From Myroides odoratus (GTDB lineage Bacteria > Bacteroidota > Bacteroidia > Flavobacteriales > Flavobacteriaceae): a stretch of DNA of 64,000 nt. The notes under the pieces were generated by a model. That model ran no database searches. It had not been told where the DNA came from and saw only the letters and a list, made by a program, of their open reading frames with translations. Location of the stretch: positions 1 through 64,000 of the forward strand of contig NZ_LROZ01000017.1 in the NCBI RefSeq assembly GCF_001549985.1, read 5' to 3'. Made by a program: the position numbers and the translations under genes. Below are positions 15,901 through 25,382 of the stretch, piece by piece. Numbering within the stretch: the stretch's first letter is position 1; every line of letters starts with the position of its first letter.

Positions 15901-17292
15901 ATGGACACATACCCCCAGATCATCACAATATTAGCTAGCGCTACTATTGTTCCCGAAGAAATTTCAATTGGTAAGTTATTGCTTACGTTATTCTTAGTAT
16001 TCCTAAATGGATTTTTCGTTGCAGCTGAGTTTGCAATTGTAAAAGTAAGAACCTCACAAATTGAAGTACATCAAGAATTAAACTCTAAAGTAGCCGGTGT
16101 TGCTAAAAATATAGTTGCAAACCTAGATGCTTATTTGGCAGCAACTCAATTAGGAATTACATTAGCTTCATTAGGATTAGGTTGGGTTGGAGAAAGTTCA
16201 TTGACTCCCGTTATCATGAAGGTATTTGATTTATTCGGCATGACTGGACCAGAATGGTATTCAGTAGCTAAGAGTATTTCATTTCCAATAGCCTTCGCTA
16301 TCATTACGATTTTGCATATTGTATTTGGTGAATTAGCGCCAAAATCAATTGCGATTCATTTCCCTACAAAAACAACATTCTCTATCGCTTTACCTTTGCG
16401 CATTTTCTATTTTGTATTCAAACCAATTATTTGGTTGATGAATGGACTAGCAAATGGTATTTTGCGTATGTTCGGTATTACACCTATTCATGGTTCAGAT
16501 ATACACACAGAAGAAGAGTTGAAAATGATCATCACTGAAAGTCAAGCAGGTGGTGCAATTGAAGAAACAGAACGACTTTTGATTCAAAATGTTTTTGATT
16601 TTGATGATAGACGTGTAAACAATATTCAAACGCTGCGTAAAAATGTTTCAGCAATTGAAATTAATACCAGCGTAAAAGAAGCAATCGATTATGCCATTAC
16701 AGAAGGGTATTCTCGTTTTCCAGTGTATGATGATTCCTTAGATGATATCAAAGGAGTGATTTATACCAAAGATTTAATGAAAGCCATGATCAAAGAAAAA
16801 GAGGATGTATCTCTTGCTTCGTTAATGCGTGAGCCTATTTATATTTCGGAAAATGCATTGATTAAAAATGTATTGAAACAGTTTCAAGCGAAACACTTGC
16901 AAATGGCAATTGCGACTAATGAGGTTGGAGAATTTACAGGTATCATTACGATGGAAGATATCCTTGAAGAATTAGTAGGAGAAATTCAAGATGAGTACGA
17001 CAATGAAGAACCGATTGTAGTTTCTACAGGTGAAGGTGTATACATGGTGGATGCTCACTCGAATATTTCTGATATCAACCGTTGGTTGCCTTTCAAATTT
17101 GAAGAAAGTGAACATTATGATACGTTGGCGGGATTAATCAGTGAAGTTTGCCCTGACGAAGAATTAAAAGAAGGCGACATCATCGATTTAGAACATTATA
17201 CAGGAGAAGTAGTCAATATGTATCGAAACTCAGTAGAAAAGGTTCAATTGACGTTGAAAGAAGAACACTTAGAAGATATAGCACAGAGCTAA
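15901..17292 (+). CDS. CNNM/CorC-type membrane protein with CBS domains
   Basis: 463 residues, often annotated as hemolysin family. The N-terminal CNNM (DUF21) domain at about 25-215 has several membrane segments, beginning LFLVFLNGFFVAAEFAIVKVR. Next come a CBS pair at about 225-345 (YSRFPVYDDSLDDIKGVIYTKD) and a CorC/HlyC transporter-associated domain at about 365-450 (DAHSNISDINRWLPF). Relatives act in divalent metal (Mg or Co) homeostasis. The haemolysin name is historical. It lacks specific resemblance to GldE. A 200-base leader precedes the start with no clear riboswitch, and a strong terminator follows. Confidence 0.88.
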   Translation: MDTYPQIITILASATIVPEEISIGKLLLTLFLVFLNGFFVAAEFAIVKVRTSQIEVHQELNSKVAGVAKNIVANLDAYLAATQLGITLASLGLGWVGESSLTPVIMKVFDLFGMTGPEWYSVAKSISFPIAFAIITILHIVFGELAPKSIAIHFPTKTTFSIALPLRIFYFVFKPIIWLMNGLANGILRMFGITPIHGSDIHTEEELKMIITESQAGGAIEETERLLIQNVFDFDDRRVNNIQTLRKNVSAIEINTSVKEAIDYAITEGYSRFPVYDDSLDDIKGVIYTKDLMKAMIKEKEDVSLASLMREPIYISENALIKNVLKQFQAKHLQMAIATNEVGEFTGIITMEDILEELVGEIQDEYDNEEPIVVSTGEGVYMVDAHSNISDINRWLPFKFEESEHYDTLAGLISEVCPDEELKEGDIIDLEHYTGEVVNMYRNSVEKVQLTLKEEHLEDIAQS

Positions 17293-17293
17293 T

Positions 17294-17323
17294 AAAAAAG
17301 GCAACCGATCGGTTGCCTTTTTT
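17294..17323 (+). terminator. terminator of the CBS-domain gene
   Basis: A perfect palindrome AAAAAAGGCAACC, GATC, GGTTGCCTTTTTT begins within two bases of the stop codon. Confidence 0.85.
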
Positions 17324-17638
17324 ATTAGAGATAGGGCCTATTCAATATAATTTCATCCAGTATTCACAACCCGTATGTCCCCCGACAAAGGAGGGGACGC
17401 ATCCAGCGCTCCTATTATGTTACGGTTATGCTAGTTAAAAAAGAAAAGAGTGTAAGGGCGAATGGTATTCGCCTTCATGTATGATTAATCTTATATGAGT
17501 TGCTTAAACTTCACAAAGCACAAACCTCATCAAGAACAAATGCATCAAATAGAAATTAACAAATAAAAAGGAAGGGATGAATTTGTTGGATAAAAAAAAA
17601 GACGGTACTTACATGCTGTAATTGAATTGTAAAGTAAG
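17324..17638. other. 315-base gap with small hairpins
   Basis: No gene. It contains a GTCCCC...GGGGAC hairpin near 17390-17413 and AAGGGCGAAT/ATTCGCCTT near 17454-17475. The stretch CTTCACAAAGCACAAACCTCAT at 17509-17530 has a close relative in the gap at 26469-26520. It probably consists of intergenic repeat debris plus the promoter of the GNAT gene. Confidence 0.35.
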
Positions 17639-18058
17639 ATGAATTATCAAGCAGTATATAAAATGATAGAGGTAGACACGTATTGTAATTTACGTGTACA
17701 ATCGGGATTATCTCCTAAAACAAAAGAGGCAGCAGCAATTGGCTTGCGTAATTCGCTCTGTTGTGTTGCGGTTTTAGACGAAGCGAACAACAAAGAAGTA
17801 GTTGGCATGGGACGATTAATAGGGGATGGAGCCTGTCATTGTCAAGTTGTGGATATTTGTGTGTTACCAGCGCATCAAAAAAAGGGACTGGGGAAGCTAA
17901 TTATGAAGAAGTTAGACGACTATATTCATGCAAATTTGCCAGCTTCTTGCTATGTTAATCTAATTGCAGATGGAGAGGCTTATCGCTTATATGAACAATA
18001 TGGGTTTAAATCCGTTTGGCCTGCATCCCGAGGAATGGGATATACCAAAAAAGAATAG
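17639..18058 (+). CDS. GNAT family N-acetyltransferase
   Basis: 139 residues. The acetyl-CoA binding loop is HQKKGLGK at about 79-86, preceded by strand VVDICVLPAH, and the C-terminal motif YRLYEQYGFKSV matches the family. GNATs transfer acetyl groups from acetyl-CoA to amines. The substrate here is unknown. It stands alone, with a bidirectional terminator shared with bshC downstream. Cytoplasmic. Confidence 0.85.
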   Translation: MNYQAVYKMIEVDTYCNLRVQSGLSPKTKEAAAIGLRNSLCCVAVLDEANNKEVVGMGRLIGDGACHCQVVDICVLPAHQKKGLGKLIMKKLDDYIHANLPASCYVNLIADGEAYRLYEQYGFKSVWPASRGMGYTKKE

Positions 18059-18081
18059 GCTACTGTTGAAGTAGTACAAAT

Positions 18082-18120
18082 AAAAAAATAGGGGGCGAAT
18101 CATTCGCCCCCTATTTTTTT
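18082..18120. terminator. bidirectional terminator between GNAT and bshC
   Basis: A 19-bp perfect inverted repeat with A7 and T7 arms and a GC-rich core (AGGGGGCGAAT) serves both converging genes. It overlaps the bshC stop codon at 18119-18121. Confidence 0.9.
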
Positions 18121-19708
18121 ATACGATTATAATATCAAAATCTTGGTGTAAGGGTCGGAGTTGTTCAACTAGTTTTTGTATTAAGTCGTCTCCTGCTTCT
18201 TGATAAAACTGCGCAAAGTTATAATAACGCTCTTGTAGACTATTTTTAGGGAATAGCTCTAATTGAATAGCTAAGATGCGATCAAGGAGTTCTTTATTTT
18301 TTTTCTTTTCTGCTTTTTGTAATCGTTTTTCCAAGTGATCTAGTCCTTTGATTTGTTTTTTCTCTTGTGCATTTACTGCGCCAATAAAAGAAGCATCAGT
18401 TTGTTGGGCAAGCGCTCTGAGTTGATCAAATTGTTGTTGTAAGACCTGACGTTGTGCTTCGAAATCAAAAGAAACATCAGATAATTCGGCTGATTTCTTT
18501 TGAAGCAATACTGCTGCAGGAGCAAAAATATCAGACCAGGTAAGCTGTAACTTATCTAGTTTTTTGACCTGTTTTTCTGTAGCAAGAAGTACTGAGTTTC
18601 TCAACAATAGCATTGGAAAATCAACCTGATGTAAATCAAAGACTGGTTTTAATTGCAACCAATAGGCTAATTCTCCTCCTCCTCCAATATAACATAAATT
18701 CGGTAGAATTGTTTCTTGGTATAAAGGGCGTAAGATTACGTTAGGACTAAAACGCTCGGGGTGATTGTTCAGTTCTACGAGTATCTCTTCTTTTGAAAAA
18801 GAAAGCGTTGTATTGTTAATTCTGAAGCGATCCTGATCATAAATGATACGCTCGCGTAAATCATTTTGAATGTAAAATAAGTTAATCTCTCGCGGTGTTA
18901 CTTGAATAAAGTAATCCTCAAGAATAGGATAGGTTTTCTCTACTTCGTGAATGGCATTTTGTTTCAATAATTCCTGTTGTATACTAGGTGCAAAAAGAGA
19001 TTTGAGTTGAGCATGATCTCCATCGATAATAACCAAACCATAAGACTCAAATAATGCATTGGCTAAATAACGGGTTGCATCAGCTAAGTTGTCGTGTTTG
19101 AGGTAGCTTTCCTCAAATAAAGCTTTGAGTTTTTTAGCATGGTCACCAGCGTTGAGTTGGCCTTTAAATACGTCGTATACCTTGTCTAAGGTTGCCGTAT
19201 TCAAACGACCTACAGGGCCTTTGCTTTCTTGATCCCAACAAATCTTCTTATCCTGAAAATAGAAGTGATTAATTTCTTCAAAATCGTGATCTTCGGTTGC
19301 CATCCAAAAGACCGGAACAAAGTTATAAGCTGGGTATTGTTGTTTCAATTCTACCGTCAAATTGATGGTTGAAACAATTTTATAAAGAAAATACAACGGA
19401 CCTGTGAATAAGTTCAATTGGTGCCCCGTTGTAATGGTAAACGTGTTTTCCTCTCGCAATAAAGCTATATTTTGTTGGGTTGCAGAGGATAGCTCCAAGC
19501 CTTGATATTGTTCAACTAAAGCATCGTGTAAAACGCGGCGTTTTTCAGTTGAAAAATGCTGTTGTTTGGCTTCTATCTGTAATTTAAAATTAGCTAAAGT
19601 AGGGAAATGTTGATACAGTGGTTTTAATTTCTCCGTTTGGTTGAGGTAATCAACCATTAATTTGGAAAAGTAACCAGAGTTTTGAAATGTAATTGTAGGT
19701 ATAGTCAT
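18119..19708 (-). CDS. bshC: bacillithiol biosynthesis cysteine-adding enzyme BshC
   Basis: 529 residues from ATG 19708. A TTG further upstream would add five residues and is unlikely. BshC adds cysteine to GlcN-malate, the last step in making bacillithiol, the low-molecular-weight thiol of many Bacteroidota and Firmicutes. The Rossmann core shows FTITTGHQLNLFTGPLYFLYKI, PVFWMATEDHDFEEI and ILRPLYQETILPNLCYIGGGGELAYW. The C-terminal part is a coiled coil rich in K, E and Q. Length matches the family. It is converging with the GNAT gene. Cytoplasmic. Confidence 0.93.
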   Translation of the reverse strand: MTIPTITFQNSGYFSKLMVDYLNQTEKLKPLYQHFPTLANFKLQIEAKQQHFSTEKRRVLHDALVEQYQGLELSSATQQNIALLREENTFTITTGHQLNLFTGPLYFLYKIVSTINLTVELKQQYPAYNFVPVFWMATEDHDFEEINHFYFQDKKICWDQESKGPVGRLNTATLDKVYDVFKGQLNAGDHAKKLKALFEESYLKHDNLADATRYLANALFESYGLVIIDGDHAQLKSLFAPSIQQELLKQNAIHEVEKTYPILEDYFIQVTPREINLFYIQNDLRERIIYDQDRFRINNTTLSFSKEEILVELNNHPERFSPNVILRPLYQETILPNLCYIGGGGELAYWLQLKPVFDLHQVDFPMLLLRNSVLLATEKQVKKLDKLQLTWSDIFAPAAVLLQKKSAELSDVSFDFEAQRQVLQQQFDQLRALAQQTDASFIGAVNAQEKKQIKGLDHLEKRLQKAEKKKNKELLDRILAIQLELFPKNSLQERYYNFAQFYQEAGDDLIQKLVEQLRPLHQDFDIIIV

Positions 19709-19744
19709 AAGACACAAGGTCAATTAGAAAGTTTGTTTTAAAAC

Positions 19745-19776
19745 AAAAGTTTTACTATCAAGATAGTAAAACTTTT
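19745..19776 (-). terminator. hairpin between the T9SS cargo gene and bshC
   Basis: A 15-bp perfect stem (AAAAGTTTTACTATC) with a two-base loop and T-rich minus-strand flank. It likely ends the leftward 19811-21715 gene. Confidence 0.75.
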
Positions 19777-19810
19777 TAAGCATAGTAAAAATACGGTTTT
19801 ATTTCAAATA

Positions 19811-21715
19811 TTAATACATTAATTCAATCCAACCCGAATAAACACCTCTAAGGGATTCAAAATAGTACCAATACGTTCCGCTTGGTAGTTTTGTACTGCC
19901 ATTGGATTGCCCATACCATTCGTTCGTATACCCACCTGTTTTTTTGTAAACTTCAATACCATATCGGTTGAATATTTTTAGATTAATTACACCATAAGGC
20001 TCGAGGTCCCAATTGTCATTGAGTCCATCACCATTAGGAGAAATTCCTTTCGCAATGATACAGCCTTCAGTTGTCACAGTGAAACTATCTTCAAAGGCAC
20101 AATCGTTTAATTGAGGAAGTCCATAGTCTTTTTTCGCATAGATATAAATGGTTTTAGGACCGTAAAAGATACTTTCAGGTGTATTCAATTTGATGGTGTT
20201 CCCTTGTTTATTTGGTTCTAAATAATATGCATACCCCTCAGGTAATTCTGGAAGTTTATATGGAGTACATTCAGTGGTTACTTGGTCTTCCATTCTAAAT
20301 CTGGGCACGGCATGCAAGCGAATTTCAGATTGCGTCGAACAGGTATTGTTATCTGTTATTTTAACGGTGATGAACTGTTCTTGGTAGTAAGGCACCAAGT
20401 GACTGGAAGGATCTGCTATAGCATTCGTTTCACTTTCCGCATCTTCAGGGGAGTTAAAAAACTGAATGTTGTATTTTGTCTCGTCTTTATTGCTTAATAA
20501 GGTACCTAACGTTTGATTTAAATCATAAACCAATCCTGTTTCTGTTTCAGTCGCACAAAGTTCTGAATAAGTGAAAGCCGTCGATTTAATATCGATATCA
20601 TTGACAATTAATTGCAAAGGTATATCGACTGGACATTTATCGTCAATGGTCATGCGGATGGTAATCGTATTGCGTGTTGAACTATATTTAGTTGGGGTAG
20701 TAATCTTGCGGATGGTATCATTAAAAGGTTCGAAATATGTGAAGTCAATCGTTCCAATATTGTTTTCATTGAGTTTGTTTTCAAATTGGGTTAAATTGAA
20801 TGTGGCTAGCTTTTCTTTGTCTTTTAATTCTTCGACGCATAAGGCAAATTTTAAAGGCTCTTTGGGTTTTTTGGGTACTTCATTGACAATGAGATTGATT
20901 TTCATTGTTTTGAAATATATTCCATTAGCTCTTTTAAAACGCGCATAAATTTGTTTTGGACTATCTTCGAATTGAACAGTATAAGGAGAGGCTAAGAAGT
21001 TTGTTGCCGTTTGATTAGTAGCATCATCTGCCGATTCAAAAAAATCAATGACAAAGGTTTGGTCGATATTGTTAATATCTGCTTTAATCAAATCTAAATC
21101 GAAAATTTCTTTTTCATCATAGTTCTCATCACATTGTTCATAGGTCTTTTTCGTAAGGTCACAGTTTAATACAGCGTCACCGCCAAATGATAAGGTAAAA
21201 CCAGCATCGGTTGCTGACCAACGATTAACAGCGATTAAAATACCATCCCCAGGTTGCACATCATAATATCTAACCATTCCTGGTACAGTAGCTGTGTTTC
21301 CTAACCAAGTAGATGCCCCTGGCTCTTCACATAGCATCGTTTCGGTAAGAGATAGACCAATATTGTATTGACGAGCATCCACTCCGTCATTTTGGGAACC
21401 TCGATCACCTGGGCCTAGATTGGCAAAGTTAGGATTTTTCCAAGATGCAAAATCATAATCAACAGCTGCTTGTGGGCTGATGACAAATGTAAACGTAGAA
21501 CCTGATTTTATTTCTACATAGAAAAGAGTCAATGAACTAGTTAAGGGGCTAAATGGTCCACAAGACGTCCTCAAATTCGTATAATTGGTACTTTGAGGGG
21601 TCTGCCCAACTATTTGTTGGTTAGAACATATCACGATGACGTCGTCAGGGTTAATTGATTGAGAATATATTAAATTAGATGTAATTAATAATATGAGTAG
21701 TAAAAAATGCTTCAT
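19811..21715 (-). CDS. secreted protein with T9SS type B sorting domain
   Basis: 634 residues with signal peptide MKHFLLLILLITSNLIYSQS. The body has Ig-like or PKD-like beta modules with repeated Cys (VICSNQQIVG, LNCDLTKKTYEQCDENY, FALCVEELKD, SELCATETETG). The C-terminal 85 residues are the gliding-motility/type B sorting domain: KGISPNGDGLNDNWDL, LKIFNRYGIEVY and PSGTYWYYFE. Such proteins are exported through T9SS and held on or released from the surface. Type B cargo is commonly paired with a PorP/SprF-like protein. None is adjacent here. Function of the body is unknown. Confidence 0.88.
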   Translation of the reverse strand: MKHFLLLILLITSNLIYSQSINPDDVIVICSNQQIVGQTPQSTNYTNLRTSCGPFSPLTSSLTLFYVEIKSGSTFTFVISPQAAVDYDFASWKNPNFANLGPGDRGSQNDGVDARQYNIGLSLTETMLCEEPGASTWLGNTATVPGMVRYYDVQPGDGILIAVNRWSATDAGFTLSFGGDAVLNCDLTKKTYEQCDENYDEKEIFDLDLIKADINNIDQTFVIDFFESADDATNQTATNFLASPYTVQFEDSPKQIYARFKRANGIYFKTMKINLIVNEVPKKPKEPLKFALCVEELKDKEKLATFNLTQFENKLNENNIGTIDFTYFEPFNDTIRKITTPTKYSSTRNTITIRMTIDDKCPVDIPLQLIVNDIDIKSTAFTYSELCATETETGLVYDLNQTLGTLLSNKDETKYNIQFFNSPEDAESETNAIADPSSHLVPYYQEQFITVKITDNNTCSTQSEIRLHAVPRFRMEDQVTTECTPYKLPELPEGYAYYLEPNKQGNTIKLNTPESIFYGPKTIYIYAKKDYGLPQLNDCAFEDSFTVTTEGCIIAKGISPNGDGLNDNWDLEPYGVINLKIFNRYGIEVYKKTGGYTNEWYGQSNGSTKLPSGTYWYYFESLRGVYSGWIELMY

Positions 21716-21830
21716 ATCGTTAGTTTTTGGGTTGAGTGTATAGTAAATATAACTTAAAATTAACTTAAAATAAATCTTTTTATAGAGAATTTTTTAAAAT
21801 AGTATTTATACTAAGAAAATGTAGGTAATT

Positions 21831-24050
21831 TTGTCTCTTAAATTATCTAGGGTGCAAACGACAATTACATTAATTACTCCGCCTTTTACACAGCTGAATA
21901 CACCATATCCAGCCACAGCTTATATTACAGGTTTTTTGAATACCTTATCCATTTCAAGCTATCAAAGTGATTTGGGAATTGAAGTGATTTTGCGACTGTT
22001 TAGCAAAAAAGGATTGACTCGTTTATATGATCATATTCACGCAGTAGTAGGAGAAGTTAATGGCAATACGCATCGCATGTTGGCTTTAGAAAACGAGTAT
22101 ATTGCTACGATAGAGGCTGTTATTAAATTTTTACAGGGAAAAAACCCAACGTTTGCACACACCATTATCAAAGAGGATTTTTTACCTCGAGCCTCTCGAT
22201 TTGATCAACTAGAAGAGTTGGAATGGGCTTTTGGTTCGATGGGGATTCAAGATCAGGCAAAGCATTTAGCGACATTGTATTTGGAAGATATTGCTGATTT
22301 AATTGTCGATACGGTTGATCCGCATTTTGGGTTTAGTCGTTATGCTGAGCGTTTAGGTCGATCTGCGCATACCTTTGATGAGCTATATACGTCGTTGCAG
22401 CAACCCTTAACTTTTATTGATGAACTGACCATCGAACTTTTAACTGAGATTGTTGCCCAATCTAATCCAAAGATAGTCGGGTTTTCAGTGCCTTTTCCTG
22501 GTAATTTATACAGTGCTTTTCGCTGTGCACAATGGATTAAACAAAATCATCCTGAGATAAAAGTAACGATGGGAGGGGGATACCCTAATACGGAGTTACG
22601 TTCGTTATCAGACACTAGAGTATTTGAGTTTTTTGATTTTATTACCCTAGATGATGGGGAAGCTCCTCTAGAAAATCTAATTCTCCACGTTGAAGGAAAA
22701 TTAGCACAAGAAGAATTAAAACGCACCTTTGTGTGTAAAAATAACGAAGTGGTGTATATCAACAACCCACTGAAGCGAGACTATAAACAAGCAGAAGTAG
22801 GAACACCGGATTATTCAGGTTTAAAGCTCAATGACTATATTTCCGTAATAGAAGTTGTCAATCCGATGCATCGCATGTGGAGTGATGGACGTTGGAATAA
22901 GCTAACCATGGCACATGGTTGTTATTGGGGAAAATGTACGTTTTGTGATATTAGTTTGGATTACATCAAGGTCTATGAACCTGTAGCCGCCAAATTAATT
23001 GTCGATCGAATGGAGACGTTAATTGAGCAAACGGGAGAAACGGGATTCCATTTTGTGGATGAAGCGGCACCGCCTGCTTTGATGCGTGAAGTGGCTTTAG
23101 AAATTATTCGAAGAAAAATCACGGTTTCTTGGTGGACCAATATTCGCTTTGAGAAAAGTTTTACTCGTGATCTGTGTTTCTTATTGAAAGCATCCGGATG
23201 TATTGCGGTTTCTGGAGGATTGGAAGTCGCATCAGATCGTTTGCTGAAGTTGATTGAAAAGGGAGTAACAGTAGAACAAGTGGCGCGTGTAAATCGCAAT
23301 TTTACCGAGGCAGGCATTTTGGTTCACGCTTATTTAATGTATGGTTTTCCAACACAAACGGCGCAAGAAACCATCGACAGTTTGGAAATGGTACGTCAAT
23401 TGTTTGAAGCGGGGATTATGCAATCTGGATTTTGGCATCAATTTGCAATGACTGCGCACTCTCCAGTAGGAATGAATCCAGATGAATATAAGGTAATCGC
23501 GCAGAAAACAGAGCATAGTGCTTTTGCAAATAATGATGTTCCACATGTCGAGATGAATGGCGCTATTCACGATAAGTTTTCTTTTGGATTGAAAAAATCC
23601 CTGTTTAACTTTATGCATGGCATGTGTTTGGATTGGCCGTTGAATGAATGGTTTGACTTCAAAGTTCCTCGTACGTCTATTCAACCCGATTATATTATTT
23701 CTTGTTTAGAAAATGAATTACCCGTTGCGAATCGTCCAAATCAAAAAGTAGTATGGCTAGGAACCTATCCATATAAAGAATATTTCGAAAAAAAGAAAAA
23801 AGGAAAAGTATTTGAGATGGTTAGTTTAATCTTCTATACCAAAAATAATACAATAACGGTAGATGTTGCAAAAGAAGAAGGGGATTGGTTTGCTTCTTTT
23901 ATCGAAGAGCTAAAAGCAAGCCCTACCCAAACGAAAACGTATCAAGAGATGAAAACGAGTTTTGAAACGACGTGTTCTACTGACTTTGAACTGTTTTTAT
24001 TTTCAAAGCCAGTACAACAATTGCGTGAAATGGCACTTCTTGTGGTGTAA
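21831..24050 (+). CDS. B12-binding domain radical SAM protein
   Basis: 739 residues, start TTG at 21831 (GTG at 21852 is an alternative). The N-terminal part (ITPPFTQLNTPYPATAYITG and, at about 215-290, a B12-binding-like segment with VGFSVPFPGNLY and VTMGGGYPNTEL) precedes a radical SAM core. The iron-sulfur cysteines are at 364, 369 and 372 in HGCYWGKCTFCD, spacing CX4CX2C rather than the usual CX3CX2C. FHFVDEAAPP and SGGLEVASDRLL are further core motifs. The enzyme probably carries out a radical methylation or rearrangement on an unknown substrate. It is a lone gene converging on an SdpI gene, with 3 bases between stop codons. Confidence 0.85.
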   Translation: MSLKLSRVQTTITLITPPFTQLNTPYPATAYITGFLNTLSISSYQSDLGIEVILRLFSKKGLTRLYDHIHAVVGEVNGNTHRMLALENEYIATIEAVIKFLQGKNPTFAHTIIKEDFLPRASRFDQLEELEWAFGSMGIQDQAKHLATLYLEDIADLIVDTVDPHFGFSRYAERLGRSAHTFDELYTSLQQPLTFIDELTIELLTEIVAQSNPKIVGFSVPFPGNLYSAFRCAQWIKQNHPEIKVTMGGGYPNTELRSLSDTRVFEFFDFITLDDGEAPLENLILHVEGKLAQEELKRTFVCKNNEVVYINNPLKRDYKQAEVGTPDYSGLKLNDYISVIEVVNPMHRMWSDGRWNKLTMAHGCYWGKCTFCDISLDYIKVYEPVAAKLIVDRMETLIEQTGETGFHFVDEAAPPALMREVALEIIRRKITVSWWTNIRFEKSFTRDLCFLLKASGCIAVSGGLEVASDRLLKLIEKGVTVEQVARVNRNFTEAGILVHAYLMYGFPTQTAQETIDSLEMVRQLFEAGIMQSGFWHQFAMTAHSPVGMNPDEYKVIAQKTEHSAFANNDVPHVEMNGAIHDKFSFGLKKSLFNFMHGMCLDWPLNEWFDFKVPRTSIQPDYIISCLENELPVANRPNQKVVWLGTYPYKEYFEKKKKGKVFEMVSLIFYTKNNTITVDVAKEEGDWFASFIEELKASPTQTKTYQEMKTSFETTCSTDFELFLFSKPVQQLREMALLVV

Positions 24051-24053
24051 GTA

Positions 24054-24395
24054 TTAATTCGTTGTATTTTTTTCGAAGAGATATAAGCGTATCTCCGTAA
24101 TGAGGATTACTAGAATTATACCTCCACCAATCAAAATCATATCTACTAGTTGAAAATGAGTAGGTGGAAGAATATCAAGGTAGAACAGTAGATGGATAAG
24201 GAGTATAATACTACCCAACAGGAGCATAAGCTTACCACTTAATTGCTGAGAAAAATCCCAATTTTCTTGATTTTTCATGCTTCGAGGAGTGCGATATCCT
24301 ATAGGACCAATATTTTTACACTGTGGTGTAAGCCATCCAACAAAAATGAAAATAATGGGTAGAAAAAAATAATGGAAAAGTGTAGGGTTTGACAT
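24054..24395 (-). CDS. SdpI family membrane protein
   Basis: 113 residues with three or so hydrophobic segments. The family signature IGYRTPRSMKNQENWDFSQQ sits at about 32-51. SdpI in Bacillus protects against the toxin SdpC and controls a repressor. Most distant relatives are of unknown role, so immunity is only a possibility. It is the last gene of a leftward cluster, 6 bases after the alpha/beta hydrolase gene. A related protein is encoded at 26727-27074. Confidence 0.8.
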   Translation of the reverse strand: MSNPTLFHYFFLPIIFIFVGWLTPQCKNIGPIGYRTPRSMKNQENWDFSQQLSGKLMLLLGSIILLIHLLFYLDILPPTHFQLVDMILIGGGIILVILITEIRLYLFEKNTTN

Positions 24396-24401
24396 AAGCG
24401 G

Positions 24402-25343
24402 TTAGTTAACTGTTTGTATAAAAGTTGCAATGGTCAAAGCAAGTTCTGGATGTAAGGGAAAAGAAGGATCTCCATAACTTTTCATATTATCTTCGTCTTT
24501 GTCAATTTGTTTTAAGACGTGATTCATGTTTTTTAAGGTCATGCGTTTAGCTTTAGGGTTTGCTTGACTCAATAGATCTCCTTGTTTTAAAGAAACCTGT
24601 ATATCTTTATCTCCATCAATAATCAATGTCGGTTGTTTTATTTTGGCTATTTCAGCGCTCGGATTGTATTTCATCCACGAGATTAAGTAGGGTTGTACGC
24701 TAGGGCGATACAAGGCCTGAAGCATAGAAGGGATATCGGTTACGGTTTGCCCGTTTTTTAATGCCGTATTGATTTCCGTTACTTTTGCTCCTAAAGCAGG
24801 TAATTGTTGAGTGATTTGTTCATAGATGATTTGATCTGCAGTTGTACCAGGTCCTTGTAAAGAAACGTACTTCGTGATTGAAGCAGATCTGTTCGCTAGA
24901 AGATTAGCAAGCAGCGCGCCTTCACTATGCCCAACCAAAGTAATCTTAGGATATTGAGCCGTAAAATAAGAAACAATTAAAGCTAAATCATCCACTCCAT
25001 CTTCGAAACGCCCTTCTTCTTCTTTTATAGGTAGATTGAGTTTTAATTGCGTAATAAAGCGTTTGTCGTAGGTAAATACATCAAGACTATAGGAGGTTAA
25101 AGCTGTAGCTAACAGTTTGTATGAATTGCCTTTTAAACCAGCAAAACTATTTCCATTGCGATTGGTAGGTCCTGAACCAGGAACGATAATAACGAGATTG
25201 TCGTTTTTTGTAGCTGTAGTATATAAATCTCCAAGTAATTGCGAATCGATAGCAATCTCCTTAATTTGAGGTGCCTGAGCAAACCCAAATAAAGCACACA
25301 GGGCTGTTAGAAGGTAAATAAAGAAGTGTAATAAAGTTTTCAT
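24402..25343 (-). CDS. secreted alpha/beta hydrolase
   Basis: 313 residues with signal peptide (MKTLLHFFIYLLTALCALFGFAQ). The nucleophile elbow is GHSEG (Ser140). The acid and histidine are probably in LIIDGDKDIQV and MNHVLKQ. The oxyanion region VIIVPGSGPTNRNGN resembles serine aminopeptidase/BAAT-like hydrolases. Substrate unknown. Probably periplasmic. It belongs to the leftward cluster with DUF2089, Yip1-like and SdpI genes, lying 39 bases after the Yip1-like gene. Confidence 0.85.
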   Translation of the reverse strand: MKTLLHFFIYLLTALCALFGFAQAPQIKEIAIDSQLLGDLYTTATKNDNLVIIVPGSGPTNRNGNSFAGLKGNSYKLLATALTSYSLDVFTYDKRFITQLKLNLPIKEEEGRFEDGVDDLALIVSYFTAQYPKITLVGHSEGALLANLLANRSASITKYVSLQGPGTTADQIIYEQITQQLPALGAKVTEINTALKNGQTVTDIPSMLQALYRPSVQPYLISWMKYNPSAEIAKIKQPTLIIDGDKDIQVSLKQGDLLSQANPKAKRMTLKNMNHVLKQIDKDEDNMKSYGDPSFPLHPELALTIATFIQTVN

Positions 25344-25382
25344 AGTCGTATAAGGTTAGAATAGTAGTTTTTTCTATAAGTG

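Noticed and set aside
15837..15910. Short frame MKLKLRFLVPKKIKRG before the CBS-domain gene
   Set aside because: Too short, with no family signal, and it runs into the real gene in another frame. A leader peptide cannot be supported.
15901..17292. GldE assignment for the CBS/CorC protein
   Set aside because: The N terminus matches generic CNNM proteins rather than GldE, and no gldB/gldC partner is adjacent.
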